DNA of 64,000 nt from Macrosoma leucophasiata (lineage: Eukaryota; Arthropoda; Insecta; Lepidoptera; Hedylidae), in NCBI GenBank assembly GCA_036365455.1, contig JAWQUS010000030.1, forward strand, positions 18,992,001-19,056,000. Direction: 5' to 3'. How positions within the stretch are numbered: the stretch's first letter is position 1; the number at the start of each line of letters is the position of its first letter. The position numbers were made by a program, and so were the translations under genes. Below, piece by piece: positions 43,525 to 55,600 of this stretch. Below the pieces are notes generated by a model. That model had not been told where the DNA came from and did not search any database. It saw only the letters and a list, made by a program, of their open reading frames with translations.

Positions 43525-46500
43525 TTATAAAAATATCTGATCTTCGTCTGAGTCTCCAGCACCATAAACAAAATGTCGTCTTACTACATTACTATCGATT
43601 GCACTTTCTGTTGTATTATTGCTATTTTTGCAAGGCGTCACTGGATATCGAACTGGGCCAAGCCATCGCCGACTCAAACCAAAGTTCCTGGGTAACGGGA
43701 CACTTTTGCAACTACCCTTCGATGACCTATCTAAACTGTTTAGCGAAGATTGTATCGACTTCAAAGAGGATTTCTTCATTAACATGTCGCTCGTATCGTC
43801 CAAATAGTCCTCAGGTACGTGCACATCACTGGGTATACTAAGACTCAAAGGCCTACGTTTATGTCTATTCGTTAACTGTCCCCGCCAAGTGTTAAATTTC
43901 TGCGTACTTTTCTTTTGCGGCGTATTGTCTTGACACGAATAATTTACTACGACCGATTCTTCGTATACTTTGTTTTCCGAGTAACATTTTTGTAAGTTAC
44001 TCTTATTTGGTGAATTTGTCGCTGATTTGTCCCTGATTCTGCTTATTACTTTCTCTTTCGTTAATTTTATAAGAGCGTAAATAGTTTTTAAAGCTTCTTC
44101 GTTCAATTCGTCGTCCGTTATCTCCGCGTCCAAGGCACTAGCAATACTTTGTCTTAAATTAGCTTTGTTTAATCCGATCTCATTGCTACAATCTTCTGAA
44201 TATGCTGCATTATTTTGGTATTCAACATTACAATTTTTATTCGAATTTTGTAAAACTATAAGTTCTACTCTCTGTGGTGCTGATTGTAGCATTGTTAAGG
44301 CTTTATCGTATTTTAAGTTTAACAAAGTCTGCCCATTGACTGAGATTATCTGATCACCTGGGAGCAACTTTTTACATAAATCTGCTGGACTGCCAGGTGT
44401 AATCGATTTTATATAGACATTGCCATCGGACCCTTCAGCTACTTGCAATCCTAAAGCCTTCGTTCTATCTCTTTCTAATACAGCAGTTACGAATACTCTC
44501 TCGCCTTGGACGCATTCCATGTTATCTAATTTCTCAAATAAAGATGCATTGAGACATGACTCGGTAACAGTTTCGTTGTAACTAAAAACATCAGGGTAAA
44601 CTTTAGGCGATTCTAACACGTAAGCAGTAGGCATTTGAGATCTATTTTGACTATAGGGTCTTTCAGGAAGTAATTGCATACTGTTGACAGTGCAATGTTG
44701 TCTCTGATCCAGATCGTCAGAATCACTATGGACGATTGTTAAATCTCCTTCAGATCTGATACAGCTGCTGAATTTGTTAGGTGATCTAGCGTGAGCCGAT
44801 TTCATTCCGTTAAAAACTCTAGTTCCCATTTTAACGCCGTGTCTCCGAGGTAAGCTACTTTCTGACGACGATAGGGCTTCGTTGGAAGAACTTCGTTGTG
44901 TATTAACATTCGATAAATTCATGCTTTCATCAGTAGGCGGCGGTGACAATATTCGCCTGAGTAATTCTGCTGTATCCGGTTTTTCATGATCTTTGTTCTG
45001 TGCTTTTTTATCTCCGAATATATCCATTCGGAACCTCCTCCTTGTTGGCCTTCTGACCCGAATAGGATTTCGAACTGCCAGATTATAGCTGTCTTGGTAG
45101 TTACTGCAATCAACTTTCTTTGGACTATTATTTTCATTCAAAGGACAATTCAATTCACCTGATAAATAATTAATGAAGTCATCTTTTGCATAAAGTTTTA
45201 AATACAATCTTTGATGCAAGGATGCCAACCAAAATGTGAAATAGCTCTTATTATCGTTCATTTTAAGTTTATATTTGATTCCAATTTTGGACAAGCCAGA
45301 ATATGCATTAGGCATGATATACAGGCTTTTCTTATTGTAATAAAATGTGTGTATATGGTGCCATGGTAAGCTCTGTAATACAATGCGATTGGGATTATTT
45401 CCAGAAACATCAGACACTTGAGCATTGCGCGAATATAGTGTAATTCCTCTTGGTCCAATAGACAACCACACATCTCTACAAAATCCATCTCGTGTGGCCC
45501 AAACTGCTGAATAGAAATGAGCACCATAATCCCTGAATGTCTGTGCTAGAGTTATATAATTCATTTTTGCCTTGTTGCTGTCCAAACCGCAACGTGATTC
45601 ATGGGCTCTCTTCATGCGTAATTTAACATCCGCCATATCATTCGTAATTAAATTTTCAGGTAAATAATGTTCTAACAAAAAATAGTCTGCAGTGCCATGT
45701 TCTCTATAAGAGAACTCTCCAAATTCCACATGTAGCGCATATCCTGCTAGTAAAATGAGATTCTGTATGGTAGATGTCATTTGTCCTTCCACTGTGGCTC
45801 GTCGCAGTTGCAAATACACTCTGTGTCGCCATTCCCCATCTTGTACACTACTAGATATATTTTTAGGTAAAAAAAACTTTATTCTCAAAAATACAGTTAC
45901 TTTAACATCTTCTTCAAAACTCTTATTCTTTTTACTACCTATCTTATGCCAACTATCTGGAGCAGTCTTTTTAATTTTATAGTCATCAGGTAAAAATACA
46001 AAATCTCCACCTATGAGAATGGCTATGCCAAGCATGAAATTATGTTCATACTTCTCACTGTGGACCAGTGCTTCAAATAGTTGACCAGCTGTGATACTAT
46101 TAGGATCGCAAAGAATCTCTACTCGTTGGCCATTTAGTAAAACTACAGTTATAACCCTCTTTTCACATATCGCTGAAATTGTTAAATCCATTTGTTTTAC
46201 TGGTTGAGAGGCCCTCACTATGAACTCAGGGCCTATGCATCCATCCTTGCCCTTTACACCAGTCTCAGCCTTATAGAGCCTAGATGCGGCTCGTTGGACT
46301 GGTTTTCCTTTTCTAAAATTTGCATTGAATGATACTGGTTTTTTAATAAATTTTACATCGTTAGAATTTATTGCAGTCATAGACATAGCGTTATTTTGCA
46401 TTTTGGAATGTTCAATTTGTGTGCTACAAGCTATTTCTAATGTTGAGTGGGCATTACTTAAGCCACCTTTTCTGGGGGTATCAAAGAGATTGAATATTGC

Positions 46501-46746
46501 ATTTCTCGGAGTTATTCGGGGTACTCTGCAACTGGGGAATGGATCTTTTTCATCTGGAGAGTAGATAAGGCTGCCGTAACTTCTTGGATGTGTGCTTACT
46601 TTTAAATTATTTTTCAATTCGTTGGGTTTATTTTCTTTTTTTTCAGGATGTTTGTGTTCAAAGTGGTAGTCCATAATAGGGCTGAGTGTGATGGACGCAG
46701 CTGAACATGAACTGCGACCAGAGTCTTCATCGCAGTTGCGTGGCAT
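43525..46746 (-). CDS. FERM and PDZ domain scaffold protein (PTPN13/FRMPD2-like, no phosphatase)
   Basis: 1073 aa in one exon. Residues 1-190 are polar and probably disordered. A FERM domain spans about 197-525: ubiquitin-like lobe from VITVVLLNGQRVEIL, middle lobe with EFGEFSYREHGTADYFLLEH (341-360), PH-like lobe ending FTFWLASLHQRLYLKLYAKD. Such domains bind membrane lipids and cytoplasmic tails at the cell cortex. A PDZ domain spans about 751-833, with the carboxylate loop ALGL (764-767) and GSPADLCKKLLPGDQIISVN (785-804). The remainder is Ser/Asn-rich. Domain order FERM then PDZ is like PTPN13 or FRMPD2, but there is no KIND or phosphatase domain. The start follows an acceptor (TTTTCCAG, exon begins at 46750) with a 4-base leader before the ATG. 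Confidence 0.87.
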   Translation of the reverse strand: MPRNCDEDSGRSSCSAASITLSPIMDYHFEHKHPEKKENKPNELKNNLKVSTHPRSYGSLIYSPDEKDPFPSCRVPRITPRNAIFNLFDTPRKGGLSNAHSTLEIACSTQIEHSKMQNNAMSMTAINSNDVKFIKKPVSFNANFRKGKPVQRAASRLYKAETGVKGKDGCIGPEFIVRASQPVKQMDLTISAICEKRVITVVLLNGQRVEILCDPNSITAGQLFEALVHSEKYEHNFMLGIAILIGGDFVFLPDDYKIKKTAPDSWHKIGSKKNKSFEEDVKVTVFLRIKFFLPKNISSSVQDGEWRHRVYLQLRRATVEGQMTSTIQNLILLAGYALHVEFGEFSYREHGTADYFLLEHYLPENLITNDMADVKLRMKRAHESRCGLDSNKAKMNYITLAQTFRDYGAHFYSAVWATRDGFCRDVWLSIGPRGITLYSRNAQVSDVSGNNPNRIVLQSLPWHHIHTFYYNKKSLYIMPNAYSGLSKIGIKYKLKMNDNKSYFTFWLASLHQRLYLKLYAKDDFINYLSGELNCPLNENNSPKKVDCSNYQDSYNLAVRNPIRVRRPTRRRFRMDIFGDKKAQNKDHEKPDTAELLRRILSPPPTDESMNLSNVNTQRSSSNEALSSSESSLPRRHGVKMGTRVFNGMKSAHARSPNKFSSCIRSEGDLTIVHSDSDDLDQRQHCTVNSMQLLPERPYSQNRSQMPTAYVLESPKVYPDVFSYNETVTESCLNASLFEKLDNMECVQGERVFVTAVLERDRTKALGLQVAEGSDGNVYIKSITPGSPADLCKKLLPGDQIISVNGQTLLNLKYDKALTMLQSAPQRVELIVLQNSNKNCNVEYQNNAAYSEDCSNEIGLNKANLRQSIASALDAEITDDELNEEALKTIYALIKLTKEKVISRIRDKSATNSPNKSNLQKCYSENKVYEESVVVNYSCQDNTPQKKSTQKFNTWRGQLTNRHKRRPLSLSIPSDVHVPEDYLDDTSDMLMKKSSLKSIQSSLNSLDRSSKGSCKSVPLPRNFGLSRRWLGPVRYPVTPCKNSNNTTESAIDSNVVRRHFVYGAGDSDEDQIFL

Positions 46747-46749
46747 TGT

Positions 46750-47700
46750 TCTGGAAAAGCAAAATAATAAATCAATTTAATTGAAATGTAAAATATTTCT
46801 GTTAGAACATTCTCCTTGTGTGAACATAATTATTAAACTTTCTGCAATATATTAGCTATGTCTGCAAATCTGCATGCAATAAATAACACCTTTGTTAAGT
46901 TTTATTAAATTTATTGCATTGGAAATTAGGTACTAAGTAGGTACTATTAAAGGCCTGCGCAGACGAAGTACTCTCCCCTGGGTACTTTTTTGTCCATCAA
47001 TATAGATCTCTTATAAACTGTATGCATAACGCACACAAAGGACTAAGAGTACCCCGAAAAATCTTTGAGATTTTATCCTAAAGACCTTCGTGTGCGCAGG
47101 CCTTTAGTTTTAATATTAAGTATTACTAAATGAGAAGAAGGTACCTTGGTTATTATCATAGAAGACAGAATTTATTTTGTTACAAACTATTAATCAAGTA
47201 CTTACAAAAAAAGTAAAACTAGTTTTATTTACGTCGAACGATTAGCCATTTATAGTCATTGTCTAACTCATCAAATATTCAACGATATACGCACACATCA
47301 CAAAAGAAAGGTACAGGAAAGGAATCTTCAGAAATGTCGACTAAAAGAACATACAAAACAATGGGTTTACTTTACTAATTCTAAACAAAATCTGTTCATC
47401 TAGGTATTACAAAAAAGTAATAAAAAAACTTTGTCTTAAAGTTCGAAACTTGAACCGACGAAAAACTTACTTTCGTTAGAAGCAACACATGCTTTAAAAT
47501 CACTTGAAATTTAATGATGTTTTGGTTTTATTCTTTGCTTCATGCTTCACGCATTGTAAGGAAATATTTCTTGCTACACGAAGTCGTGGAATATTTTTCT
47601 TTTCCGTAATAACACTGAAACTATTAATTTCTTCAATTTCAGGTGAGTAACGAGACAATGTACTCTGTGGTAACGAGTAACGCACTCGCAGAACAAAAAA
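46750..47700 (-). promoter_or_regulatory. 5' UTR intron and first exon of the FERM-PDZ gene
   Basis: Acceptor TTGCTTTTCCAG is complementary to 46751-46762 and a strong donor GTAAGT is complementary to 47465-47470. The non-coding first exon would run from 47471 to an undefined start before about 47700. No TATA box recognised. Confidence 0.45.
46949..47105. mobile_element. 157 bp MITE in the 5' UTR intron
   Basis: AAAGGCCTGCGCAGACGAAG at the left and its near complement (CTTCGTGTGCGCAGGCCTTT) at the right, flanked by TTA/TA. No ORF. Confidence 0.7.
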
Positions 47701-48170
47701 GTGGTGAAACGAACTCATTCAATTCAATTGACAGATTTTGGATTTGACAGCAACTGACGAGCAAAATAAGCATTTACAGATAAAAAAAACCTCTAACATA
47801 CAACAAAATATTTAAAAAAAAATCGTTATTAATTTATTGTTCCATGAAACAGATTTAAAGCGATAAATAGGTCAATCACAGACTAAGGCCAAACTATCAT
47901 GTACCAAATGAGTAAAAATTAAATGTAAATTACGTATATGTTCAGCAACCGTTACAGTCGTTCCATGGAACGTATAAGATATGTATTGCTGTCATTCTGT
48001 CATCTGTCTGTCATTGAGTCATGTAGTGTTGTATTACTATTAATAAATTATCGATATGCGCGCTCGAAGTTGTGTCCGGTATTTCAATCAAGGCTGTGGC
48101 TCCGGACGTAATTCCGGTTATATAAAACCACGGATTACCTACCCCTTATATATTGCAATAATTACGAATA
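47701..48170. other. Intergenic stretch
   Basis: No recognised feature. Confidence 0.4.
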
Positions 48171-48790
48171 TCTAGGTGGTAGGTACACCACTGACATAGA
48201 AAGAAGAGTGCTTGCTGGGAATTGCGTGAATGGAGCGTTGGGTAAGCTGCTAGAATCTAAACATCTCAGCCAGCGGGCTCGACTAGCCGTACATAATGCT
48301 GTACTTACTCCAACGCTTTTATATGGAAGCGAGAGCTGGGTATGCAGGAAAGAGCATGAAAGTAATTTGAACGCGGTCGAGATGAGATCTTTGCGCAAGA
48401 TCTGCGGTGTATCACTCACCGATCGCGTTCGTAATGAAGATGTAAGAAAGAGACTTTGTGTGAATGATAGCATCGGTGTAAAAATGAAAAAAGGCATGCT
48501 CCGATGGTTCGGGCATATAGAAAGAATGTCGAATGAGCGAATGACTAAACAGATATACAATGCGAATGTGGATGGTTGCAGAGGCCCAGGAAGACCAAGG
48601 CTGACCTACCATGACCAAATAGGTCGAGTCCTGTCTGATGGTGGGGTCAAAAGTCTTAGGAATCGGCGTGCATGTATGAGGAGAATGATGAAGGTAGACG
48701 AGGCACGAGAGGTTTGTCAGAACCGGGATGTCTGGCGCTCTACACTCTCTGCCTACCCCGTTAGGGACCTGGCGTGAAGATACATACATA
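48171..48790 (+). mobile_element. LINE 3' end, RTE-like, 5'-truncated
   Basis: An open frame of 189 codons (48208-48777) encodes the C-terminal end of a reverse transcriptase polyprotein: TPTLLYGSESWVCRKEHESN, MLRWFGHIERMSNERMTKQI and RGPGRPRLTYHDQIGRVLSD, then stop and a (CATA)n tail. The open frame and close identity with 1203-1382 and 51272-51478 point to recent activity of the family. Confidence 0.85.
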
Positions 48791-48849
48791 CATACGAATA
48801 TCTATGCATACTAGTCTGTCAAGGTATAAGGTATGACGAGAATGGGGCC

Positions 48850-49250
48850 GTTGCGAGAGGCATGGCTAATGTTGGTACTGGAAAAAGAATAATAATAATA
48901 AGAGAGAGAGAGAGAGAGATTGTCGCCATGTGGGATGTGGACTCTGCTGTAATTGTACCGATAGTCGTTACGGTAAACGGACTCATGGCGAAGAGCCTCG
49001 ACCACCACCTTAAGAGGCTCTCGCTGGGAAGTTGGATCAAGGGCTTGGTGCAGAAAGCGGTACTCCTCGACACGGCACGTATTGTGAGGAGGTTCCTCTC
49101 TCTGAGCCCCTAACCACCGACAGCTTGGACCCTGCTCCCGCTACCGGTGGCAACCTTTTTATATTTTTTTATTGTTTTTATTTTTTAATGTATATGTAAA
49201 AAAATATAAAATGTGAAATATAATAAATGAGTGTCATAATAATAAATACT
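48850..49250 (+). mobile_element. Second LINE C-terminal fragment
   Basis: Residues AVIVPIVVTVNGLMAKSLDH and LVQKAVLLDTARIVRRFLS match the extreme C-terminus of another lepidopteran LINE group. It is preceded by a (GA)n run at 48900-48920 and followed by a T-rich tail. Confidence 0.65.
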
Positions 49251-49599
49251 CTTTATTGTACACTTTAGGACAAATAATAAACAAAACAAAATTAAAAATA
49301 TGCACAATAGGCGGCCTTATCACTTAAAGTGATCTCTACCAGGCAACCTAAAACTAGAAAGATCTAAATCAACAACAAAAAGACGGGGTGTACAAATTAA
49401 AGGAATAACATAAAACTAATAATCTTATAACAATTACGCTATCTAAAATATCTCAATATTATAATTACTCATGTATTTATAGTAAAATACATATATTTAA
49501 TTTTATATACCTTCATACCTACTTAAATACATTTTAAAATATATAGATATATATTACATATATATATATATATTCATATATACATATGAAAAACATAAA

Positions 49600-51735
49600 T
49601 AACAATACGGAGAAAATTAGTCAGTCTAGATTCAGATAATACTTGTTCAGTCGATTTTTAAACGATTCCAATGTTTGTGCTAGTGGAACAGTCAGAGGCA
49701 AGGAATTCCACAGCTTAACAGCTTGAACAGTGAAGGATTTAGCAAAGAAGGAGGAGGAGTGAGGAGGCATCATAAGGAGACGGTTGTTGGAAGAACGAAG
49801 AGAAAGGCAATTAGATTGAGATAGGAATTGGAATCGACTTTTAAGGTATTGCGGATAATGCTGGTAAAATAACAGGCAGTATAGAAGAGAGAGGATGTGT
49901 GTATTCCTGCGAAGATGGATTGGAAGCCACTGGAGCTGTTTACGAAATTCAGAAATATGGTCATATTTACGTAAGCCAAATATGAACCGAATGCAAAGAT
50001 TTTGAAGACGCTAAGCTTGGCTAGCTGGCTCCTGGGTTAGATCAAAATAAGATATGTCAGCGTAATCTAAAATAGGTAATAGATTGGATTTAGCAAGCAT
50101 AACTTTAGTGGCAGTGGGCAAGAAATTCCTGAGTCTACGAAGTGAACAGACAGCGGCAAACATCTTCCTACTAACCTCGCTAATTTGAGGAGTCCAGGAC
50201 ATGCAGCTATCCATTTGTACTCCTAGATTCTTCACAGTGTCGCAATAATTAATATGTTTTCCATCATAGAGAATAGGAGACAATGTAGAAAAATCAATAC
50301 GTTTAATCAACCTAGAGCTACCAAATATTATCGCTTGACTTTTAAGCGGATTAACTTGCAAGTCATACGTTTTACTCCAATGGTAAATTCTATCCAAATA
50401 TTCGTTAATGAGTTGTATGGCTTTAGGTAAATCTTCTAGATCGGTTTGCAAATAGATTTGTAGGTTATCTGCATAAAGGTGGTAGAGAGAAGTAAAGTGA
50501 TGACTAATAGAATTAATGAAAATGGAAAAGAGAAACGGAGACAGCACGCCACCTTGTGGAACGCCGGCAACAACATCACACCAGTCAGAGAACTTATCAT
50601 CTAAATAAATGCGCTGTCGGCGTCCAAACAAGTAACTATAAAACCACGCAATCACTGTCGGAGATATGTTGAGAGACTGCAGGATTGCCAGCATGATATC
50701 AAAATCGACAGTGTTGAATGCGTTACTAAAATCTAGTAAAACCATCACAGTAACTTGTCCATTTTCCATACCATACCGGATATCCTCAGTTATCTTGACT
50801 AGGGCAGTGGTAGTGCTATGACCCGAACGAAATCCTGATTGAAAGGGATTGAGTTGGTTGAATTTTAAAAGAAATGAACTAAGTTGTTTGTGTATGAGAC
50901 GCTCAAGAACCTTAGATAGGAAGGAAAGGATAGAAATGGGACGATACTCATTTAAAGACTTTGGATTAGACTTTTTAGGTACTGGTATTATATGAGCATC
51001 TTTCCAGGCAGAGGGAAATGTACTGCTTAAGAGGGAGTAATTAAGGATAGAAGTAAGGACAGGAATCACAATTTTAATGACAGGAAGGATCATTTTCCTG
51101 CTAATCATGTCACTACCTACTGCATCAGAGTCAATAGTAAGGATATTTCTCTCAACATCACGATCAGTAAATTGCTCAAAGAAAAAAAGAGAATAGTCCG
51201 GAGCAGTGGTATGACACAACGAAATTAATGTTTGCGCTTTAATTGTCGCATCTATACAAGACGATGCCGTATGTATGTATGTATCTTCACGCCAGGTCCC
51301 TAACGGGGTAGGCAGAGAGTCTAGAGCGCCAGACATCCCGGTTCTGACATACCTCTCGTGCTTCGTCTACCTTCATCATTCTCTTCATACATGCACGCCG
51401 ATTCCTAAGACTTTTGACCCCACCATCAGACAGAACTCGACCTATTTGGTCATGGTAGGTCAGCCTTGGTCTCCCTGGCTGACGCCGTGAAATGCGAATT
51501 AAGTGAATTAAGGTCAAAGAAACGTGTTAAAGATTCAGAAGTATTTCGACTTTTACCAACTCCCAATGACTTCAAAAACCTCCACACCATTGCAGGGTCT
51601 TCTTTAGAAACAAAATTATGGACATAGCATCGCTGTGCATCCCTACACACCCTATTGCAGCGATTACGTAAGCATATATATTTATCCCTATTAATTTCAC
51701 TGGGGCTATGTTTAAATCTACATTTAGCATTATTT
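49600..51735 (-). mobile_element. Decayed jockey-like LINE, interrupted by a LINE tail
   Basis: Minus-strand frame 50011-51270 holds the reverse transcriptase: VMVLLDFSNAFNTVDFDIML (motif A), GVPQGGVLSPFLFSIFINSI (motif B) and LYADNLQIYL, where the second catalytic Asp of YADD is Asn. After a frame break near 49990 the C-terminus continues to about 49625 (QAVKLWNSLPL). Upstream of the 51272-51478 insertion the frame resumes (51490-51735, VSKEDPAMVWRFLKSLG). Endonuclease missing. Confidence 0.83.
51272..51478 (-). mobile_element. RTE-like LINE tail nested in the jockey-like LINE
   Basis: Same 3' sequence as 48580-48790, ending in (GTAT)n at 51270-51287. Possible short target duplication GGCGTC/GGCATC. 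Confidence 0.8.
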
Positions 51736-52584
51736 TTTTAAAGTTATTAACGCCTTAATGTCGTTCGTTAGAAAAGGAGCAGGAAGATGCCTGACGTGGA
51801 CAGAGATCTTAAATTTTTCATGTCACATATTTATTTGCAAGAATAAAAGTAAGTTATTTCGTGAAACTCTTGATAAAAATACGATTTAAAAAAAAAAAAA
51901 GGAAATTATTTGTGAAATGAACCCCTGCTTTAACGTTATTAAAATCTGAAAAGATACATTACGTCCAGCTCCGTATCTAGGAGGGGGGGGGGTAAGCCGG
52001 GGCCTATGCCTCGGGCGGCAAGTTCCGAAGGCGGCCAAATTACATTATTTACAAACGAATAGACAACTCGTAATTTACCACAGAATAAATGTGTATAAAA
52101 TATATAGGTATTCTATGCGTTCATGTCTGTACATCTGTAAATAAATGAGCATAACACGAAAAGAAGAGCAATTGTTGCATTATTTCCGGAAGGCCTATCC
52201 GTCTTAGTGGACATCTGATAGCTGAAATTATAAGGATGATAAAGGTAAAAATAAATAGAAGTGGGCGGGGGCGGCATATTTCAGTTTTTAGCCCGCATAA
52301 AAAAAAAGAAGATCCGGGGCTGATTACGTCGATGAAGTGTCAATAGGTCCTAACTGCACACAAGAAAAATTTTGCAAAAAATATGCATTTTTACAGTTAC
52401 AAAACTCTATATTTTTATTTACTCATTATTGATCGATAAATTCTGTCGATAGACAAGACAAGAGACAGCACTAGTGCAAAGTGAGTGTGAGTGCAACTAT
52501 TTTGATATTTTGTACAGCGTTTTCGTCGACTTGTTCGAATTTCTCAATATGATACAATAAAAACTATTAAAAATAAAGTTTAAA
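51736..52584. other. Region upstream of the Vti1 gene
   Basis: A G-run patch at 51971-52035 (CTCCGTATCTAGG, GCCTCGGGCGGCAAG) resembles the decayed transposon at 11790-11860. The Vti1 promoter must lie near 52400-52580; no TATA box assigned. Confidence 0.4.
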
Positions 52585-52678
52585 ATGGCTACGCTCATAC
52601 AATCTTACGAACAGCAATATTCGGTACTTACTGCCGATATTACTGCTAAAATTGGTCGGCTTAAAGTTGGAAGTGACG
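52585..52678 (+). CDS. Vti1 exon 1
   Basis: ATGGCTACGCTC start to AAGTGACG, donor GTACGT. Confidence 0.9.
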
Positions 52679-55600
52679 GTACGTGATATCAGCATATCAG
52701 TGAAAATGTTTGGTGTATAGTGTTGTTTATAGTTATAGTTGTAAGTAATATTTAACATAATTTCGTCATGGTTGTTGTTCAGTTAGAATTTAAATTATTT
52801 CAGATGATCGCGATCAGTTGTCAAGAGAAATACAGTCTAATTTTGAAGAGGCTAATGATCTGGTATGTTTTATTTTACAGTATTTTTTTTATGTAATGAA
52901 GGTGGCAAACAAGGATGCAGTTCAGATTGATGTTAAGTGATGACTGCAGCCTATAGACACCAACACAAAGACCAGAGGTTATCATAATGTAGATGCGTTG
53001 CCAGTCCTGAGACCTTAACCCCCTGCATTCATAAACGTATTTAAGCTAAAGTGTTGCTAATGTCTCTTTTGTCTCTTTCTATCCTGCATATTTGACAATG
53101 CAACTGACAAAGACTAAGCATTCTATAGCTAAAACGTATCTAATGTATGTTTAAGCATAAGGGGATAAGTGTTCTGTCTATGTGTTAGTTGTTACGGGTC
53201 CATACATTACCCACTATTCATTGGCAGCAGATAGATTAGGTAAATCTACCACTCTTTTAATGTAATTAAAATCTACAGTAGGAGAATACACACTCTCTGC
53301 CTACCCTGTTAGGAACCTGTCGTGAAGATACACATTAGGAGGATAAACAATTAATTTTGTACTTATTATTATTTGCATAGGAAGAATTGTTATATATATA
53401 TTGTTATATAGTTATATATTATGTTATATCTTTCTCTATTATATTTGTATAGGAAGGTTCTTGTTCTATATTATAACAAAATATGAATCACAACTGCTAA
53501 GTAACAACTACCTAGGAAACATACATACATGAACATAGTTTGTTAGTCTCACAAAAACTCGAGAACAGCTGGACTGATTTGGCTAGTTTTGGTTTTGAAT
53601 AATTTTTGGAAGTCCAGGAAAGATTTAAAAGGTAAGAAAATATGAAGAAGTTGAAGAGGAATAGTCAAAAAACGCAATTTCATTTTCCTATACAAATAGT
53701 CCGTATATGTATATCAAACCTTTGACACATTATATCTTTTTTTTTATGTTATGGAATTGGTAAACAAGCATGCAGTTCACATCGATGTTAAGTGATGACT
53801 GCAGTCTATAGACACCCACAGAAGGACCAAGGTCAAAATGCAGATGCGTTACCACTCCTGAGGCGTAAGGTGTTATGCCTCTGTGCCGGAATTTACAGGG
53901 CCGTACATTACCACCTGTACTCCCTTACATTAGTATATTATATTTAGTTTTATCTTAGTGATATTGTCCAATAAGTAATTTTAAATTTAATTTTCTAATT
54001 TGTAATTTGATATTTATATCAATTGTTGACATTGTTGTTCACTTTCATTTTTTTGTTTGTTTTTGACGTGTCATACACGGTGCTTGTCAGCCTAATTGAA
54101 TAAATTTCTGATTCTGATACCAATAAAATCTCAAAGGATCTATCAGATCCATACATAAGAAATGTCCTATACCATATAATAAAATCCATGGTAATTTACT
54201 TGTATTCATGCAGCTAGAACAGTTAGAACTGGAATATCGAGGGACCGGTGCAGGTTCCCGAGTTGCAGCCTACAGGGCAGAGCTACAGAGGGTCAAGGAG
54301 GAATATCGTTCTGTATTCAGTAATTCTGCTGCATGTATGTATAAATTTAAAATTTCTAGTTTATTGTAATTTCAATACAAAGATGTATTCAACCATTGGG
54401 CCGGTGAACATTATCATTGATAATTAATTCATAGTTATGAACCGAAATGATAGTTTATACAATATTAAGATGTCACTATACCTTTAACAATTGTCATATT
54501 GTATTCTTCGCAATAACATGTACATGTGTGTAGTCTGGCGCCCACTGAATGACGGCATGCCGCGGCATGCCACAGGTTCTTTTGGCTCGAAGGTAGATAA
54601 ACGTGTCTCGATACGTTCCTTCGTTCGGGCACCGTTGAGATTGGCGCCGGAACGAACTGGATTCCCACCATATTATTACACATCTGATGGAGTACCGTGG
54701 CAACTGTGACGACGTACCGCAGTATCTTAGAGAATGACGCGACGTAGCACGGCATGCCGCGGTAAATCGCGGCATCCCATGAGTAATATTATATTGTAAA
54801 TTTATCGTTAGTGTCATTGAAATATTCCGAAAATCATTAGTCCACGAAAATAATTCTTAACCGCATCGTGCCGACCCGCGCTCCCTCAAAGGGCGCCGCC
54901 GGCCTTGGAAGGAAATTATAGAAAAATGCTAAAAATTGACTTAGGGTAGGAACTGAACCTACGACCGCTGGATAACTAGCCCTGCCGCTTTACCTACTAA
55001 TCAACCAAAGCAACAAAAAAATGTTATCCAACCCTAAGACAGATGTTAAAGAAATTCCACGTAACAGATTCCAATGTGCGTTCAACAGGTTCAAAATAAT
55101 AAAGGGCAACCTGTTTTTGTAAATGTTAAGCCTATATTAAAGCGATTACTGTATTGACTGTAATGTCACATGTTTACCTTGGCTGATGTAACTTATTTAT
55201 CAAACTCTTAAGATAGGTATTATATATTTATTGAACCCGAATGTTATATTATCATGATGTTTAATATTAGGAACATTAAATAATAGATAAAAGTGAAAAT
55301 TTCCGCTAAGCAGCAAAAAACTTTAGTGGTATAGAATCTGAGTTTGAACTTTTAAACATATCTTTTCCAAATCCATTGATTGTTGCGCGTCACTACTGTA
55401 TCGGATGAATACTCTGAAGGAACACAATTATTATACAAAGACTCATCCCACAATATGAAATAATAATAATAATTTTGTGAAAGACTGAAGTAAAAAGTAA
55501 AAATATAAATTAAAATTAAAGTATGTATATGTATATTGCAATGTAAATAAAAGTCAGGGGTGCTTGGTCTCAATTGATTTCTTAAAGCACCTTACACTTT

